From Chryseobacterium aurantiacum (lineage in GTDB: Bacteria; Bacteroidota; Bacteroidia; Flavobacteriales; Weeksellaceae), in assembly GCF_003020585.1 (NCBI RefSeq), contig NZ_PXUE01000005.1, positions 62,001-126,000 on the forward strand: a stretch of 64,000 nucleotides of DNA. The letters run 5' to 3'. The notes under the pieces are model-generated. The model saw nothing but the letters and a program-made list of their open reading frames with translations, was not told the origin of the DNA and ran no database searches. Positions 18,071-26,833 of the stretch are shown in pieces (the stretch's first letter is position 1; every line of letters begins with the position of its first letter). Made by a program: the position numbers and the translations under genes.

Positions 18071-19000
18071 TTAGTTAAATAAATTAAGTCCGGCTGCGGT
18101 AAGAATTGCCATTATAAATGTCATAATCCCAACCTGCTTTAAATATTGATCTAATTCCTTTGGTTCTTTAACCGACATGATGTTTCTTCTCAGTTTTGCC
18201 AATGGAAACAGAAGGATCATTACGATGAAAACATAATAATTTTGCTGTTGTATAAATCCATTTACTCCTAAAAAGATAAGAATTAGCACCAATGGAAGCT
18301 GTAATAACACCATTTCGTAGATCATTGCATTTTTGAATCCGATTCTTAATGCAAAACTGTTCTTTCCGGATATTTTATCACTTTCAATATCCCTCATATT
18401 GTTAAGGTTTAAAACCGCCATACTCATCATTCCTACTGCAGTTCCCGGTAATAACATATCCCAGCTGAAAGTTTTTGTAAAAAGGAAATAGCTACCACAT
18501 ACGGAAACAAGTCCAAAAAATACAAACACGAAGATATCTCCCAGTCCCATATATCCATAAGGTTTTTTTCCTACTGTATATCCAATTGCTGCCAAAATAC
18601 TCGCCACTCCTAAACCGATGAAAATGTAAAATTCATTCATATAGTCCGGAATAAAAGCAACATAAAGTAGCGCAATGGTAGCGATGAAAGATAATGCTGA
18701 AAACAAAATCACAGCATTTTTCATCTGTTTGGCGGTAATTTTTCCTGACGCTACTGCTCTTGCTTCGGCTTCATTGATTCTTTTTGCATCTGTTCCTTTT
18801 ACACCATCACCATAGTCGTTGGCATAATTTGATAAAATTTGGTACAATAGTGTTACCAAAAGTGCCAGGGCAAAGATTTTCCAGTCCCAGATTCCTCCTT
18901 CTCTATACAATCGCCACTTTGCTATGAATGCTCCCATTATAATTCCGCTAAGGGAAAGCGGTAAAGTTCTTAGCCTTGCGGCTTTTATCCAATCAGTCAT
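18071..19000 (-). CDS. menA: 1,4-dihydroxy-2-naphthoate polyprenyltransferase
   Basis: 309-residue UbiA-family membrane enzyme that attaches the isoprenoid tail to DHNA to make demethylmenaquinone. About eight to nine hydrophobic helices are visible. The first Mg-diphosphate motif is NDYGDGVKGTDA (from Asn61) and the second is NNMRDIESDK. It follows menB by 98 bases, supporting menaquinone rather than heme or other UbiA chemistry. Integral inner-membrane protein; its product feeds the respiratory chain used with ETF and other dehydrogenases here. Confidence 0.92.
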   Translation of the reverse strand: MTDWIKAARLRTLPLSLSGIIMGAFIAKWRLYREGGIWDWKIFALALLVTLLYQILSNYANDYGDGVKGTDAKRINEAEARAVASGKITAKQMKNAVILFSALSFIATIALLYVAFIPDYMNEFYIFIGLGVASILAAIGYTVGKKPYGYMGLGDIFVFVFFGLVSVCGSYFLFTKTFSWDMLLPGTAVGMMSMAVLNLNNMRDIESDKISGKNSFALRIGFKNAMIYEMVLLQLPLVLILIFLGVNGFIQQQNYYVFIVMILLFPLAKLRRNIMSVKEPKELDQYLKQVGIMTFIMAILTAAGLNLFN

Positions 19001-19010
19001 ACTATTTTTA

Positions 19011-19086
19011 TGTATTCATGTAAAATGTATTCATGTAAAATGATAAAAACGACCCTTAGGCCATTAATACTTTTCACATGAATACA
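19011..19086. repeat. Tandem 15-base repeat with inverted copy
   Basis: TGTATTCATGTAAAA occurs twice head to tail (19011-19025, 19026-19040), and an inverted CATGAATACA lies at 19077-19086. The inverted copy can pair with either unit, giving two alternative hairpins in the menB-menA gap on the minus-strand transcript. Confidence 0.85.
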
Positions 19087-19098
19087 TCCATATCATAT

Positions 19099-19935
19099 TT
19101 ACGATATCCATTTATCTTCTCCGAAGTTGGGCTTTCTTTTTTCAAGGAATGCATTTCTACCTTCTTGAGCTTCTTCTGTCATATAAGCCAAACGGGTTGC
19201 TTCTCCTGCGAAAACCTGCTGACCTACCATTCCATCATCGGTAAGGTTCATGGCAAACTTCAACATTCTGATTGACATTGGAGATTTTGCTAATATTTCT
19301 TGTGCCCATTCATAGGCTGTATCTTCTAGTTCTGCGTGAGGAACCACTTTGTTTACCATTCCCATTTCAAAAGCTTCCTGAGCTGAATAGTTTCTTCCTA
19401 AAAAGAAAATTTCACGAGCTTTCTTCTGTCCCACCATTTTAGCAAGGTAAGCAGATCCGTACCCTCCGTCGAAACTTGTAACATCCGCATCTGTTTGCTT
19501 GAAAATAGCATGTTCTTTACTGGCTAAAGTAAGATCACAAACTACGTGAAGGGAATGTCCGCCACCAACTGCCCATCCAGGAACAACCGCAATTACTACT
19601 TTAGGCATAAAACGGATCAGACGTTGAACTTCCAGAATATTTAAACGGTGTCTTCCATCTTCTCCAACATACCCTTGATGACCTCGTGCTTTTTGGTCTC
19701 CTCCGCTACAGAAAGCCCAACCTCCGTCTTTAGGACTTGGTCCTTCTCCTGAAAGCAAAACCACACCTATTGAAGGGTCTTCTGATGCATCATAAAAAGC
19801 ATCATACAATTCTGAAGTTGTTTTAGGTCTGAAAGCGTTACGTATTTCCGGTCTGTTGAAAGCGATTCTTGCTACACCATTACATTTTTTATAGGTAATA
19901 TCTTCGTATTCCTTGGCGGTTTTCCACTCGATCAT
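19099..19935 (-). CDS. menB: 1,4-dihydroxy-2-naphthoyl-CoA synthase
   Basis: 278-residue crotonase-fold enzyme that closes the ring of o-succinylbenzoyl-CoA in menaquinone synthesis. CoA/oxyanion motif CSGGDQKARG, the WAVGGGHSLH glycine segment and the SFDGGYGSAYLAKMVG signature are present. Asp149 in FKQTDADVTSFDGG marks the form with its own carboxylate base (as in mycobacteria), in contrast to the Gly form that needs bicarbonate. Followed by menA after 98 bases. A TATCTTTG promoter box is at 19953. Confidence 0.95.
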   Translation of the reverse strand: MIEWKTAKEYEDITYKKCNGVARIAFNRPEIRNAFRPKTTSELYDAFYDASEDPSIGVVLLSGEGPSPKDGGWAFCSGGDQKARGHQGYVGEDGRHRLNILEVQRLIRFMPKVVIAVVPGWAVGGGHSLHVVCDLTLASKEHAIFKQTDADVTSFDGGYGSAYLAKMVGQKKAREIFFLGRNYSAQEAFEMGMVNKVVPHAELEDTAYEWAQEILAKSPMSIRMLKFAMNLTDDGMVGQQVFAGEATRLAYMTEEAQEGRNAFLEKRKPNFGEDKWIS

Positions 19936-19952
19936 CTTATTAAAATTTTTCT

Positions 19953-19960
19953 CAAAGATA
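19953..19960 (-). promoter_or_regulatory. -7 box for menB
   Basis: Minus-strand TATCTTTG, exact TAnnTTTG, 18 bases ahead of the ATG at 19935. Confidence 0.6.
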
Positions 19961-20040
19961 CGGAATTACAGAGAATTTCCGGGGTTAAATTTATTTATCC
20001 ACTTCATAAAAATGCAGAAAGATTTCATTTCTTAAAAGCA

Positions 20041-20070
20041 AAAAACCGAAGCATTACTGCTTCGGTTTTT
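20041..20070 (-). terminator. Terminator after the gyrA-TPR unit
   Basis: Perfect 13-base stem (AAAAACCGAAGCA/TGCTTCGGTTTTT) with loop TTAC. Strong; poly-A on the left gives poly-T on the minus strand. Confidence 0.9.
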
Positions 20071-20093
20071 ATTATTATTGAGTTACAAAATGC

Positions 20094-21119
20094 TTATTTT
20101 GCTCCAGCGCTAAGTTCAGCTTCTTTAGCTTTCATTTCCTTAACTTTATCTATGTTTTTTGTTACAACATAGATTTCTTTAAGTGTAGTAACTGCATCAA
20201 TGTTCTTTGGATCTACTTTATACCAGCTTTCTGCAAATGGTAAAGCTTTAGCAAATCTTTCTCTTCTCGCATCAATTAATTTTGAAGCTGCATCCGGCTT
20301 ATCTTTTCTGGTGGCGTTGATTTCTGCTACCACTTTAGGATCATCTCCAATTGTTGTATAAACTATGTTCTGATAAGCATTGGCAAAGTCAGGTTTAAGC
20401 TCTATTGCTTTTTTGAAAGAAGCTATAGCCTCTTCAACAGTAGCGGGAGTTTTAGCCTGCATTACTCCAAGATTATACCAGTTTGTAGCATCGTTAGGAT
20501 TCTTAGCTAATTGCTCCTTTAAACCGGCAACAAATTTGTCCATGTTTCCAGACTGGAGGTATGCATTGGTTTGAGCTTCCTTCAATTTATTATTGTTAGG
20601 GAATTTAGCCAATCCTTTTTCAATGATCACAAGAGCTTCATTTCCTTTCTTCGCGTTAATAAGCAAAGTAGTTAAAGTTTCATACAAATCTGGCTCTACA
20701 CTTGGTGTTTGCTCAGTTTTGAAATCAGAATAATCTGCATTTTTTTTCATAAGATCCCAAGTAGCCTTATCAAGGTTTACTACTTGTCCGGATTTTTTTT
20801 CTTTTGCAGTATAAGTTGTTTCTACTCCAGTATACCCTGAGTTTATTAAATCTGTATATATTTTGATTGCTGCATCGCTGTTATTTGCCAATGCGTGGCT
20901 AAGACCTGCATAATACATATACATTTTATTATCCTGACCGTTTGCCTTTAGTAAGTCATAGATTTCTATAAACTTAGGTGCCGCGGCTGCATAGTTTTTT
21001 GCATTGTACGCATCCATAGCAGCTTTATTTGTAGCCTGAAGCTGAGCGTTTACATCTCCTTTTTGTCCGAAAGCAAAAGCGGAGGCTACGATAGCCATAC
21101 CTAAAATTAGTTTCTTCAT
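20094..21119 (-). CDS. Secreted tetratricopeptide repeat protein
   Basis: 341 aa with a signal peptide (MKKLILGMAIVASAFAFGQ). The body contains TPR units, clearest around residues 205-250 (NPNDATNWYNLGVMQAKTP, then FKKAIELKPDFANAYQNI), with more degenerate copies on both sides. Periplasmic or outer-membrane scaffold; partners unknown. It sits 27 bases after gyrA with a terminator behind it, so it is probably cotranscribed with gyrA. Confidence 0.88.
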   Translation of the reverse strand: MKKLILGMAIVASAFAFGQKGDVNAQLQATNKAAMDAYNAKNYAAAAPKFIEIYDLLKANGQDNKMYMYYAGLSHALANNSDAAIKIYTDLINSGYTGVETTYTAKEKKSGQVVNLDKATWDLMKKNADYSDFKTEQTPSVEPDLYETLTTLLINAKKGNEALVIIEKGLAKFPNNNKLKEAQTNAYLQSGNMDKFVAGLKEQLAKNPNDATNWYNLGVMQAKTPATVEEAIASFKKAIELKPDFANAYQNIVYTTIGDDPKVVAEINATRKDKPDAASKLIDARRERFAKALPFAESWYKVDPKNIDAVTTLKEIYVVTKNIDKVKEMKAKEAELSAGAK

Positions 21120-21146
21120 AATAACTATTTTATATTAATTGTACAT

Positions 21147-23732
21147 TTATTCTTCAGAATCAGAATTCTCATTTTCCTCTGCTGTATTTTCATTTTCAGC
21201 CTGAGGTAGTGCAGTGTTTTCTTCGTTATCAGTTGTTACTTCTGTTCCGTCTTCATTTTCTTCAGAATCTTCTTCTACATCTTTATCCATTGCTACTTTT
21301 GCAATGGCTGCAATCTCATCATTTTTCTTAAGGTTGATCAGTTTTACACCTTGTGTATTTCTTCCCATTACCCTCATTTCGTCCATTCCCATTCTGATGG
21401 CAACACCGGATTTATTGATAATCATCAATCCATCTTCGTCTGTTACGTTTTGAATAGCAATCAGGTTTCCTGTTTTTTCGGTAATGTTTAGAGTGATAAC
21501 TCCTTTTCCTCCTCTGTTCGTAATTCTGTAGTCTTCTACTGCAGTTCTCTTTCCGTATCCTTTTTCAGATACTACAAGAACGGTTTCGTTTTCTACATCA
21601 TTCACAACAATCATACCAATAGCCTCATCATTGTCTTCCATGGCAATACCACGAACTCCGATAGAACCTCTACCTACTTCTCTTACTTTTTCTTCAGGGA
21701 AACGGATACATTTACCATTTTTGGTAGCGATCATGATCTCAGAAGTACCATTGGTAAGGTAAGCTCCCAACAATTGGTCATTATCTCTAATTTCAATTGC
21801 ATTCACCCCATTTACCCTTGGTCTTGAATAGGCTTCCAATGATGTTTTCTTGATTGTACCATTTTTGGTTACCATCACTACACTCATTTGATTTACATAT
21901 TCGGAATCTTTAAGGTTATTGGTTCTGATATAGGCCTTAATTTTATCATCCGGTTCGATATTGATAAGGTTCTGTACTGCTCTTCCTTTGGCTGTTCTCG
22001 AGCCTTCAGGGATCTCAAATACTCTTAACCAGTAACATCTTCCTTTTTCTGTAAAGAACAACATATATTGGTGGTTGGTTGCAGAAACAATGTACTCAAG
22101 GAAGTCAGAATCCCTTGTAGTTGCTGCTTTATTTCCGACACCACCTCTACTTTGAATCTTATATTCTGAAAGTGAAGTTCTCTTTACATATCCTGCATGA
22201 GAAATTGTAAGAACCACAGCCTCGTTCGGAATAATATCTTCGATGGACATTTCTCCTCCTGAATAGTCTATTTCAGTTCTTCTTTCGTCTCCGTATTTTT
22301 CTTTAACTTCAATTAATTCATCCTTAATGATCTGGAATCTTCTTGGTTCATTAGCCAGAATATCTTCCAAATCACCAATTTCTCTCATAATAGCATCATA
22401 CTCATCACGGATCTTATCCAGCTCCATTCCTGTTAAACGAGCCAATCTAAGATCAAGAATCGCCTGAGCCTGGATTTCTGAAAGTTCAAATGCTTCAATC
22501 AAGCCTTCTTTTGCAGCCTGAGGGTTAGCACTATGACGAATGATAGAAATAGCTCTGTCTAAAGAATCCTGAGTTCCAATTACTTTCATGAAACCTTCAA
22601 GGATGTGTGCTCTTTCTTTTGCTTTTTTAAGCTCATACTGAGTTCTTCTTACGATGACCTCATGTCTGTGCTCTACAAAGTGATGAATGATATCCTTTAG
22701 ATTTAACTGCTCCGGTCTTCCATGTACCAACGCAATATTATTAACGCTGAAAGAAGTTTGAAGTGCTGTATATTTATATAAAAGGTTAAGAACAACATTT
22801 GGAATGGCGTCGTTTTTCAATTCGTAAACAACACGAAGTCCTTTTCTGTCCGATTCGTCTCTGATCTCGTGGATACCAGGGATTTTTTCGTCTTTTACAA
22901 GTTCGGCTGTTCTGGCAATCATTTCTGCCTTGTTAACCTGATAAGGAATTTCAGTAACGATAATTGCATTTCTGTTTCCGATTTCGTCAAAGTTAACCTT
23001 AGCTCTTAAGACTACTCTACCTCTACCGGTATGGAAAGCATCTCTTACTCCGTCATATCCATAGATAATCCCTCCTGTAGGGAAATCCGGAGCAATAATA
23101 TGCTGCATCAGCTCATCAATCGTAATTTCTTTGTTATCGATGTAAGCACAGATTGCATCTACAGATTCTGACAGGTTGTGAGGTGCCATATTGGTTGCCA
23201 TACCTACTGCAATACCTGAAGTACCGTTTACCAAAAGGTTTGGAATCTTAGTAGGCATCACGGTTGGCTCCTGTAAACTGTCATCGAAGTTATTCTGGAA
23301 ATCAACGGTTTCTTTGTCTAAATCAGAAAGAACCTCATCTGAGATTTTTTTCAATCTTGCTTCGGTGTAACGCATTGCTGCTGGTGGGTCACCATCCATG
23401 GATCCGAAGTTACCTTGTCCGTCTACCTGAGGATAACGCAAGCTCCAGTCCTGAGCCATTCTCACCATTGCATCATATACAGAGGAGTCTCCGTGCGGGT
23501 GATATTTACCCAAAACATCCCCAACAATTCTCGCAGATTTTAAATATTTTCTATTCGAAAAAACCCCTAGTCCATACATACCGTAAAGTACTCTTCTATG
23601 AACGGGCTTCAAGCCGTCTCTTACATCAGGTAGCGCTCTTGAAACGATAACCGACATCGAATAATCGATATAAGACGACTTCATTTCATCAACAATGTTG
23701 ATAGGAATTAGTCTTTCTCCTTCTTTTTGCAT
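21147..23732 (-). CDS. gyrA: DNA gyrase subunit A
   Basis: 861 aa, DNA breakage-reunion subunit of gyrase. The catalytic Tyr is in [10 protein letters not shown]. The quinolone region [20 protein letters not shown] keeps Ser and Asp at the E. coli 83 and 87 positions, so it looks wild type for quinolone binding. The C-terminal beta-pinwheel has several RGG blades (QSRGGVGNK is the likely GyrA box) and an acidic tail rich in Glu. I start at the ATG at 23732 (MQKEGERL); a TTG two codons upstream is less likely. Followed closely by the TPR protein. Confidence 0.97.
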   Translation of the reverse strand: MQKEGERLIPINIVDEMKSSYIDYSMSVIVSRALPDVRDGLKPVHRRVLYGMYGLGVFSNRKYLKSARIVGDVLGKYHPHGDSSVYDAMVRMAQDWSLRYPQVDGQGNFGSMDGDPPAAMRYTEARLKKISDEVLSDLDKETVDFQNNFDDSLQEPTVMPTKIPNLLVNGTSGIAVGMATNMAPHNLSESVDAICAYIDNKEITIDELMQHIIAPDFPTGGIIYGYDGVRDAFHTGRGRVVLRAKVNFDEIGNRNAIIVTEIPYQVNKAEMIARTAELVKDEKIPGIHEIRDESDRKGLRVVYELKNDAIPNVVLNLLYKYTALQTSFSVNNIALVHGRPEQLNLKDIIHHFVEHRHEVIVRRTQYELKKAKERAHILEGFMKVIGTQDSLDRAISIIRHSANPQAAKEGLIEAFELSEIQAQAILDLRLARLTGMELDKIRDEYDAIMREIGDLEDILANEPRRFQIIKDELIEVKEKYGDERRTEIDYSGGEMSIEDIIPNEAVVLTISHAGYVKRTSLSEYKIQSRGGVGNKAATTRDSDFLEYIVSATNHQYMLFFTEKGRCYWLRVFEIPEGSRTAKGRAVQNLINIEPDDKIKAYIRTNNLKDSEYVNQMSVVMVTKNGTIKKTSLEAYSRPRVNGVNAIEIRDNDQLLGAYLTNGTSEIMIATKNGKCIRFPEEKVREVGRGSIGVRGIAMEDNDEAIGMIVVNDVENETVLVVSEKGYGKRTAVEDYRITNRGGKGVITLNITEKTGNLIAIQNVTDEDGLMIINKSGVAIRMGMDEMRVMGRNTQGVKLINLKKNDEIAAIAKVAMDKDVEEDSEENEDGTEVTTDNEENTALPQAENENTAEENENSDSEE

Positions 23733-23880
23733 AAACAAATTTTATTATAATGATTGTCAGACCCTTAGCTGAAAGTCTGAAAATTATTCATTTCGAATTT
23801 TTATTAACGGGCTAATTTACGAAAAAAATGCCGATTTTTGCGCTAGAATTTATCCACAAAATCTTAAAAATTCTTAAAAT

Positions 23881-24195
23881 ATGAGCCTATTAAGTATAAC
23901 TTTCCACTGTACGAAAAATAATCTGGAAGAATGGGAAAATTATATTGATGAAACATTGGTTTTAATGACCGAAAACTTAATGGATGTCAGCAAGTATATT
24001 CTCTCTGAAGTACACAGCGATTATATTGACGAGGGTAAAAATTACAATCTCCTTCTTATGTTTGATAATGATGAGCTGAGAAATGATTTTATTGAGAGCG
24101 AGCTAAAAAATATAGCTGAACATGTTGAAAATAAATTTGGGCAGGAAGTAATGATCTTCAATACTTTTTTAAATCCTAAGAAAACAAGACTTTAA
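23881..24195 (+). CDS. DUF4286 family protein
   Basis: 104-residue cytoplasmic protein matching the DUF4286 pattern: short, ferredoxin-like alternation of strands and helices, with SITFHCTKNNLEEWENY at the start and NKFGQEVMIFNTFLNPK at the end. Function unknown. It is divergent from gyrA with 148 bases between the starts, and its upstream region holds GATTTTTG, one base off the TAnnTTTG box. It ends at a strong bidirectional terminator. Confidence 0.85.
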   Translation: MSLLSITFHCTKNNLEEWENYIDETLVLMTENLMDVSKYILSEVHSDYIDEGKNYNLLLMFDNDELRNDFIESELKNIAEHVENKFGQEVMIFNTFLNPKKTRL

Positions 24196-24200
24196 AATAG

Positions 24201-24226
24201 AAAACCCCTGAAATTTCAGGGGTTTT
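24201..24226. terminator. Bidirectional terminator
   Basis: Perfect 13-base palindromic stem AAAACCCCTGAAA/TTTCAGGGGTTTT between convergent genes (DUF4286 and the small lipoprotein). Confidence 0.88.
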
Positions 24227-24254
24227 TATTTTTATGACAATACATGATGTACTG

Positions 24255-24440
24255 TTAATATCTATGTCTTTTCTTTACCTGTCCTGGTGCATAGTCTTTA
24301 GCACTGCCTCCATATATCTTCTTTGCCTGTCCTGGCGGAAGCGGCTTTGCCCTATTCCCATGCCCATGATCATGAACCACACACGATGTCAACATAAACA
24401 TCACAATAAGGGCTCCAGTAATTTTAACCATACTTTTCAT
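24255..24440 (-). CDS. Small His/Gly/Pro-rich lipoprotein
   Basis: 61-residue lipoprotein: signal peptide, lipobox LTSC (Cys20), then a histidine-rich HDHGHGN tract and two PPGQ/APGQ turns (PLPPGQAKKIYGG, DYAPGQVKKRHRY). This is a common Bacteroidota small lipoprotein, sometimes labelled quinol oxidase subunit 4; I see no evidence for that role. The start is set at 24440 by a -7 box at 24455-24462 just upstream, which rules out the longer frame. The His run could bind metal (inference). Confidence 0.8.
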   Translation of the reverse strand: MKSMVKITGALIVMFMLTSCVVHDHGHGNRAKPLPPGQAKKIYGGSAKDYAPGQVKKRHRY

Positions 24441-24454
24441 TATTTTCTCTTTTT

Positions 24455-24462
24455 CAAACTTA
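24455..24462 (-). promoter_or_regulatory. -7 box for small lipoprotein
   Basis: Minus-strand TAAGTTTG, exact TAnnTTTG, 15 bases ahead of the ATG at 24440. It decides the start. Confidence 0.55.
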
Positions 24463-24495
24463 GGTATAGAATATAACAATGTTGGTGCCAAATAA

Positions 24496-24513
24496 TTCAA
24501 GGTTCAAGGTTTA
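24496..24513. repeat. Short tandem GGTTCAAG-type repeat
   Basis: TTCAAGGTTCAAGGTTTA: an 8-base unit repeated twice with a degenerate third. Similar to tandem elements at 62236 and 59282. Confidence 0.5.
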
Positions 24514-24563
24514 CAGTTATCTTAAACTTCTTTTGGAAATTTATATTTCTACTTGGTTACTAT

Positions 24564-25055
24564 TTAGACAATTTCACTTCTTCTTTCCATCATCACCAGA
24601 TCTTTCCATCCATCGTTGAGCTTTCCGATTTTTTTTCGAACCCCTACTCTTGTGAAGCCATTTTTCTGATGTGCTTTGATTGCAATTTCATTTTCAGGAA
24701 AAATATTGGTTTGTAAAGTCCAGAATCCGTGATCCTCGCTATCCAAAATCAGCTTTTTAAGCAGAACCGAACCCAAACCCTTACCTTGGTATTCATTATC
24801 AAAATAAATACTCACTTCTGCCACTCCTTTAAAGCACTCTCTTTTACTTACAGGTTTTAGGGCACACCATCCTACTACTTCATTACTTTCGTTTTCAAGC
24901 ACCCAACGGCAATCATTGAAATAGGCCATGCTCCAGGCTTCAACAGTGGGAACTTCTGTTTCTAAAGTGGCAATACCACCATCTACTCCCTGTCTGAAAA
25001 TCTCCAGTACTCTGGCTTCGTCGTTGGGAAGCATTTCTCTTAATTCGTAATTCAT
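24564..25055 (-). CDS. GNAT N-acetyltransferase, phosphinothricin-type
   Basis: 163-residue GNAT enzyme using acetyl-CoA. The acetyl-CoA pyrophosphate loop is QGKGLGSVLLKKL. The N-terminal GGIATLETEVPT and the C-terminal AHQKNGFTRVGVRKKIGKLNDGWKDLVMMER match the PAT/MnaT (phosphinothricin or amino-acid acetyltransferase) subgroup. Substrate unproven; MnaT-type enzymes often acetylate methionine derivatives. It starts 5 bases after the YetF-like gene, so the two form one unit. Confidence 0.9.
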   Translation of the reverse strand: MNYELREMLPNDEARVLEIFRQGVDGGIATLETEVPTVEAWSMAYFNDCRWVLENESNEVVGWCALKPVSKRECFKGVAEVSIYFDNEYQGKGLGSVLLKKLILDSEDHGFWTLQTNIFPENEIAIKAHQKNGFTRVGVRKKIGKLNDGWKDLVMMERRSEIV

Positions 25056-25060
25056 TGTAT

Positions 25061-25573
25061 TTAATGGTATTTTCTTTTATTTTTTCTCTTAATTCTTGAA
25101 TAATGGGTTTGCTTGCTTTTTTCATCCTCAGAAACCACACTGATATTTCCATCTACTTCCAACACGGATAGTTTTACATTCTTAATTTGTTCTATCCCAT
25201 GCTCCCTGATTGCTTCCTCCAGTTCACCCTGTGTAATCTTTACTCTATTCAATGCTGCCTGATCTGCTACACCATCTCTGATCAAAATCACGGGATCATC
25301 TTCCAAAAAAGACTCAAAGGAACGATTGGAAAACATTAATCTTTTCAAGATAAAGTTAGCAGCAAACAAAACTAATGCCGCTACAATTCCTCCCTGCAAT
25401 GAGGTATCAGGACCTACCATGGCATTCTGAACGGCATTGGAGATCAACAACAGCAAAACCACATCCCCTGCATTAAGCTGGGAAAGCTGATTTTTACCAA
25501 ATAATCGAATCGCAATCACCATGAAAAGGTAAACGCAAAGGGAACGAACCGCAACATTAAGAATAGGATCCAC
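25061..25573 (-). CDS. YetF/DUF421 membrane protein
   Basis: 170 aa: three membrane helices in the first 80 residues and a cytoplasmic C-terminal alpha/beta domain, the typical DUF421 layout. The ends fit: RLFGKNQLSQLNAGDVVLLLLISNAVQNAMVGPD, then VILIRDGVADQAALNRVKITQGELEEAIREHGIEQIKNVKLSVLEVDGNISVV is only partly quoted here, but all parts are present. Role unknown (related Bacillus proteins affect spores and lipids). Cotranscribed with the acetyltransferase; -7 box at 25592-25599. Confidence 0.85.
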   Translation of the reverse strand: MDPILNVAVRSLCVYLFMVIAIRLFGKNQLSQLNAGDVVLLLLISNAVQNAMVGPDTSLQGGIVAALVLFAANFILKRLMFSNRSFESFLEDDPVILIRDGVADQAALNRVKITQGELEEAIREHGIEQIKNVKLSVLEVDGNISVVSEDEKSKQTHYSRIKRKNKRKYH

Positions 25574-25591
25574 AATTTTTTTTATCTAATT

Positions 25592-25599
25592 CAAATGTA
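25592..25599 (-). promoter_or_regulatory. -7 box for YetF-GNAT unit
   Basis: Minus-strand TACATTTG, exact TAnnTTTG, 19 bases ahead of the ATG at 25573. Confidence 0.55.
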
Positions 25600-25957
25600 T
25601 TGATTTTTTGTTATTAAAGCTGTTTAAACTTTTTTATTAAACCAGAAATAAGATACAAAATTTTTTTAAACACTTAAGCTATTTAAGTTATATACTTTCT
25701 GTGTAAGTAGTACACTAAAGCTTTGTTGAAAATCAAAGATTTTCATCTTATGTGAAATTAATTCTATGGTATTTCCCTACACTTTCTAAAGTGTACTAAA
25801 ATGTTAAAAAAAAATAAAATCTTTTGTGACTTTTGTGGTTAAGTTTAAATAGACTTATTGTATTGTTGTTTACATAAAATGTATAGTGACCCTATCATTC
25901 ATTAAACAAAATTAATCCTTGGTATAAGATTTGCCATTTACCCCAAAAAACTCTTTA
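25600..25957. other. Gene-free stretch with palindromes
   Basis: About 360 bases without a supported gene. It holds an inverted repeat TAGTACACT/AGTGTACTA (25708-25716, 25790-25798) around a hairpin TGAAAATC/GATTTTCA (25727-25745), and a TTTTGTGACTTTTGTGGTTAA repeat-like tract (from about 25832). Only very short ORFs. The upstream region of the lipoprotein at 25958 has TATAAGATTTG, close to but not exactly a -7 box. Confidence 0.6.
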
Positions 25958-26491
25958 ATGAAAAAACTATTGTTCTTATGTCTTGGTACTCTATTATTTT
26001 TTGTTTCCTGTGACAAAAATAAATCACAAAATACAGCCATTGAGACTAAAGTAAATGAACTTTACACAAAATACGGTAAGTCTAATGAAGCTGTTTATAA
26101 TCAGCCTATTCCGGATGATTTATTTTCTCAGAGCCTGAAAAAATCTTTAGAAGATGCCATTCATGCATCAAAAACAGATATTGAAAAAGTAAAAAACAGT
26201 GATCATCCTGATGAAAAGCCTTTGATATTTGAAGGAGCTATTTTTTCAAGTTTATATGAAGGATATACAAGTTATAAAGTTCAATCTATTGCTGTGAATG
26301 GAAAAACTGCAGATGCAATGGTTAAGTTTGAATACAATATGGCCTCTCCAAAAGTATCATGGGTAGATACAGTACATCTTATTGACTCTGATAAAGGATG
26401 GAAAATAGATAATATTACCTTTGATTCCATAGGAAACTCCAAGGACCTTAAAGCAAGCCTGACTGAGTTTACGAAAAGTACACATGAATAA
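25958..26491 (+). CDS. DUF3828-like lipoprotein
   Basis: 177 aa with a lipobox FVSC (Cys18). After a polar linker, the pattern VNELYTKYGKSNEAVYN ... LFSQSLKKSLEDAIHAS ... FEGAIFSSLYEGYTSYKVQS and a C-terminal strand-rich half (VHLIDSDKGWKIDNITFDSIG) resembles DUF3828 (SnoaL/cystatin-like fold). I start at the ATG at 25958, since an in-frame upstream start would add 9 residues ahead of the signal peptide. Function unknown. It converges on the small peptide gene at 26527 with a shared terminator. Confidence 0.75.
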   Translation: MKKLLFLCLGTLLFFVSCDKNKSQNTAIETKVNELYTKYGKSNEAVYNQPIPDDLFSQSLKKSLEDAIHASKTDIEKVKNSDHPDEKPLIFEGAIFSSLYEGYTSYKVQSIAVNGKTADAMVKFEYNMASPKVSWVDTVHLIDSDKGWKIDNITFDSIGNSKDLKASLTEFTKSTHE

Positions 26492-26494
26492 AAA

Positions 26495-26519
26495 AAGACC
26501 GCTTAGCATAAGCGGTCTT
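26495..26519. terminator. Bidirectional terminator
   Basis: Perfect 11-base stem AAGACCGCTTA/TAAGCGGTCTT with a 3-base loop between convergent genes ending at 26491 (+) and 26527 (-). Confidence 0.9.
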
Positions 26520-26526
26520 CATTTTT

Positions 26527-26661
26527 TTATGGACATTGAACGATTGGAATTTCGCTGCAAAAAACTTTGTCTGCCCATTCGCAATACGTACAATATTGTT
26601 TTGGCTGCCCTCCGTACACTGACTTCAAATCTGTCTTAGTCAGTTTCTTTAAATTTTTCAT
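26527..26661 (-). CDS. Double-glycine leader, cysteine-rich peptide precursor
   Basis: 44-residue ORF. The leader MKNLKKLTKTDLKSVYGG is a classic GG-type leader (ComC/bacteriocin-like; the L-x3-L-x2-V/I-x-GG pattern is present), and cleavage after Gly18 would release a 26-residue peptide with Cys24, Cys27, Cys35 and Cys43 (CTYC then two more). This resembles the bacteriocin-like peptides common in Chryseobacterium. No peptidase-transporter or modifying enzyme gene lies nearby, so it would depend on machinery elsewhere. Expressed from its own upstream region; terminator shared with the convergent gene. Product activity unknown. Confidence 0.75.
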   Translation of the reverse strand: MKNLKKLTKTDLKSVYGGQPKQYCTYCEWADKVFCSEIPIVQCP

Positions 26662-26833
26662 ATAGTTTTAATTTATGGTTTGATAAAATTAAAACGAATT
26701 CTTTTCTGATATATTACAAATTCACCTATTAATCTTACAGAATTTTCATCTATAATATAAAAATAAAACATATTTAAATATGTAACTCAATCAATTAAAG
26801 ACAGATATGATTTTTTTAAGCTTTTTTTGAGAA

